Origin: DATAEK01 sp036258055
Lineage (GTDB): Bacteria; Acidobacteriota; Vicinamibacteria; Vicinamibacterales; 2-12-FULL-66-21
Assembly (NCBI GenBank): GCA_036258055.1
Contig: DATAEK010000074.1
Location: forward strand, 1-7,435
Reading direction: 5' to 3'
DNA: 7,435 bases
Shown here: piece after piece, positions 5,622 to 7,435 of the stretch
How positions within the stretch are numbered: position 1 is the first letter of the stretch
Layout of the letters: each line of letters begins with the position of its first letter
Translations under genes and position numbers: made by a program
The notes under the pieces: model-generated
Seen by the model: the letters and a program-made list of their open reading frames with translations, nothing else
Told to the model about the DNA's origin: nothing
Database searches by the model: none

Positions 5622-6761
5622 ATGCAACTCGAGCTGACCCCCTCGCAGCGTGACTACCAACAGAAAATCGACCGGTTCGCCATCGGACGCGTCGCGCCGG
5701 CCGCTGCGTCCATCGACGAATCGGGCGACTTTCCCCGCGAGCTCGTGAAGGAAGCGGCAGAACTCGGGCTCCTCGGCGTGACGACTCCGGTTGCGTGGGG
5801 GGGCGCGGGCCTGGAGTACGTCAGCTACGCGCTCGCGATCGAGGCGCTCGCGAGGGCGAGTTCCGTCGTGGCGGTCATCGCTGGCGTGAACAACTCGCTG
5901 GTGGCCGAACCGATCGCACAGTTCGGCACCGATGCGCAGAAGCAGCTGTGGCTGCGGCGGCTTGCGACCGGTGCGTCGCTCGGAGCATTCGCCTTGTCCG
6001 AGGAACAGGCGGGGTCGGACGCGGCGAATCAGCACACCGTGGCGCGGCTCGACGAGCGCGGGTACGTGATCAACGGCCACAAGGTCTGGGTAGCCAACGC
6101 CGAGGCCGCGGATCTCGTGCTCGCTTTCGCAGCCACGCAACCCGGCACGCGGGGGCGCGGCGTCAGTGCGTTCCTGGTGCCGATGGATACGCCCGGGATT
6201 CACCGAGCCGCGACCGCGGATTCACTTGGTGTGCGCGGCCTGGGCTGTATGGATCTGGAGTTCAAGAACGTACGCGTCGAGGCCGACGCACTGCTCGGGG
6301 CGCCAGGAGAAGGATTCCGCATCGCTCTCTGGGCCCTCGACGGCGGCCGCGTCGCGATCGCCGCGCAGGCGCTCGGCGTGGGGCAGGCGGCGCTCGAGGA
6401 AGCGCTGGAGCACGCCAAAGAGCACACGGCATTCGGACAGCCGATCGGCAACTACCAGGCTATCCAGTGGATGCTCGCTGACACCGCGACCGAGCTCGAC
6501 GCAGCGCGGATGCTGACCTGGAAAGCCGCGGACTTCCACGATCGTCTGACGCGGCCGACGCTCGAGGCCTCCATGGCGAAGCTCTTCGCGTCGGAAGCCG
6601 CGCATCGCGCCGCGGACAGGGCGATGCAGATTCTCGCCTCGAAGGGATATCGGCGGGGGTCCGTGGTCGAACGGCTCTTTCGCGACGTGCGCGCCACCGA
6701 GATCTATCAGGGCACCTCCGAGGTGCAGCGCATGGTCATCGCCGAGCACATCCTGAGCTGA
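5622..6761 (+). CDS. Acyl-CoA dehydrogenase-family flavoprotein with altered active site
   Basis: Typical length (379 residues) and full architecture: N-terminal helices (1-120), middle beta domain (121-220) and C-terminal helical domain (230-379). The first family signature is ALSEEQAGSDAAN (124-136). The short-chain-type words LDGGRVAIAAQALG (239-252), FGQPI and the ending EIYQGTSEVQR (360-370) place it near butyryl-CoA dehydrogenases. These use FAD to oxidise acyl-CoA to enoyl-CoA and pass electrons to ETF. Several key positions differ. The catalytic base expected as Glu in YEGT is Gln363. The flavin-contacting Thr/Ser of W-I-T-N is Ala158. The Arg two residues before AFG is His268. The Q-x-x-G-G-x-G FAD loop reads QILASKG (336-342). 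The reading frame is intact, so this is not simple decay. The ATG at 5622 has no strong ribosome site. It may be a divergent paralogue with another activity or substrate. Confidence 0.93.
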   Translation: MQLELTPSQRDYQQKIDRFAIGRVAPAAASIDESGDFPRELVKEAAELGLLGVTTPVAWGGAGLEYVSYALAIEALARASSVVAVIAGVNNSLVAEPIAQFGTDAQKQLWLRRLATGASLGAFALSEEQAGSDAANQHTVARLDERGYVINGHKVWVANAEAADLVLAFAATQPGTRGRGVSAFLVPMDTPGIHRAATADSLGVRGLGCMDLEFKNVRVEADALLGAPGEGFRIALWALDGGRVAIAAQALGVGQAALEEALEHAKEHTAFGQPIGNYQAIQWMLADTATELDAARMLTWKAADFHDRLTRPTLEASMAKLFASEAAHRAADRAMQILASKGYRRGSVVERLFRDVRATEIYQGTSEVQRMVIAEHILS

Positions 6762-6808
6762 CACTGGTCCCTATCTTGCACTTCGGCATCCCCAACGAAG
6801 GATTCGAG

Positions 6809-6814
6809 AGGAGG
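6809..6814 (+). promoter_or_regulatory. Ribosome binding site deciding the PRC-barrel start
   Basis: AGGAGG at 6809-6814 lies 5 bases before the ATG at 6820. A second ATG at 6816 is in another frame and stops after about 20 codons, so 6820 is the start. Confidence 0.75.
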
Positions 6815-6819
6815 GATGC

Positions 6820-7435
6820 ATGGCTGCGACGACTTTTGCCTCACGGCTGCGATATCTCGACGCCGACGACGTCGATGACTCTGTCGTGGATTTTGACGGA
6901 CTGGCTGTCCGCGGACAGGACAACGAGAAGCTCGGCGATATCGAGGGGTTCATCGTCGACGTGAACTCGGGCCGAGTCCTCTACGCGGTCGTCGACTCCT
7001 CCGGCTGGTTCACCTCGAGACGATTCCTCTTGCCGATCGGCCATGCGACGATCGTCGACCGTGCCGACGGATCGCTACGTGTCGATCTGACGCGCAAGGC
7101 ACTCGAGAAATACCCGAGGTTCGACGAGGATCGGTTCCAAGATCTCTCCAACGACGAGCTGAGGACATTCGAGATGGCAACCGCGGCCGCGTGCTGCGCG
7201 GACGAGGACATCGGTGCGGCGGATGTGTGGCCGTTCGAAGCGCCGCGGCACTTCGCGCAACCTGCATGGTGGACGCCACGCACGTACGGACCGGACCGGC
7301 TGCGGGCTGTCGCGGCCAGTGCATTCGAACCGATGTCGAGCCCGGCGCGCGATCGATACGAGCGCGAGCGGGTCGTCGCGCAGGCTCGCTCGGACGTCAC
7401 GGTCGGGCGTGATGACGTCAGCCCGCACTTCGAAG
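6820..7435 (+). CDS. PRC-barrel domain protein, 3' end outside the window
   Basis: An open frame of 205 codons continues past the right edge without a stop. Residues about 24-95 look like a PRC-barrel: DFDGLAVRGQDNEKLGDIEGFIVDVNSGRVLYAVVD is the typical opening (cited here in pieces: LGDIEGFIVDV, then YAVVDSSGWF), followed by FLLPIG and a strand ending VDL. PRC-barrels occur in the photosynthetic reaction-centre H subunit, in the RNA-processing factor RimM and in many small stress or envelope proteins; the family alone does not fix a role. After the barrel comes YPRFDEDRFQDLSNDELRTFE, then Cys125-Cys126 and an aromatic, proline-rich stretch (WPFEAP, PAWWTP). The charged end (DRYERERVVAQAR) suggests a helix. 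No signal peptide is visible, so it is probably cytoplasmic. It starts 58 bases after the acyl-CoA dehydrogenase gene and could be cotranscribed. Confidence 0.85.
   Translation, partial: MAATTFASRLRYLDADDVDDSVVDFDGLAVRGQDNEKLGDIEGFIVDVNSGRVLYAVVDSSGWFTSRRFLLPIGHATIVDRADGSLRVDLTRKALEKYPRFDEDRFQDLSNDELRTFEMATAAACCADEDIGAADVWPFEAPRHFAQPAWWTPRTYGPDRLRAVAASAFEPMSSPARDRYERERVVAQARSDVTVGRDDVSPHFE

Noticed and set aside
5795..6481. 228-codon forward frame inside the acyl-CoA dehydrogenase gene
   Set aside because: Arg/Gly-rich off-frame shadow; the dehydrogenase frame carries all family signatures.
6781..6800. Terminator between the acyl-CoA dehydrogenase and PRC-barrel genes
   Set aside because: Only a five-pair CTTCG/CGAAG stem with a 10-base loop and no T-tract; too weak to call.

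Overview
The window is GC-rich, densely coded bacterial chromosome that looks mostly housekeeping. The S1 N-terminus, the HU/IHF homologue with a proline-rich tail and the overall codon use suggest an Acidobacteriota bacterium, perhaps of the Vicinamibacteria type. That assignment is an impression from protein wording, not a computed placement. I see no rRNA, tRNA, CRISPR array, transposase or phage gene.

Left part (1-2661): a minus-strand gene for a histone-H1-like basic tail joined to an acidic C-terminal domain is transcribed divergently from rpsA (six-domain ribosomal protein S1). The 138-base gap between them holds a good sigma-70-type promoter for rpsA and a leader that can form small competing hairpins.

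Middle (2662-3755): a strand-switching low-complexity island built from GTC/GAC-rich words separates rpsA from an HU/IHF-family gene. The rpsA-then-IHF/HU order is the same as the rpsA-ihfB order of Escherichia coli. The HU/IHF gene ends in a terminator-like stem-loop without a T-tract. A HIT-family nucleotide phosphorylase/hydrolase gene follows on the same strand, starting at GTG. Its 3' end overlaps by 12 bases the end of the convergent gene on the other strand.

Right part (3744-7435): a large minus-strand gene encodes an exported protein of four repeats of one beta-rich unit, function unknown. Divergent from it is a short-chain-type acyl-CoA dehydrogenase whose catalytic glutamate and several flavin-contact positions are replaced. 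Last comes a PRC-barrel protein gene that runs off the right edge.

The genes do not form one obvious pathway. The points most worth following are the acyl-CoA dehydrogenase with an altered active site, the four-repeat exported protein, the GTC/GAC island, and the H1-like/acidic fusion. I found no evidence for a complete new defence, mobile or biosynthetic system.
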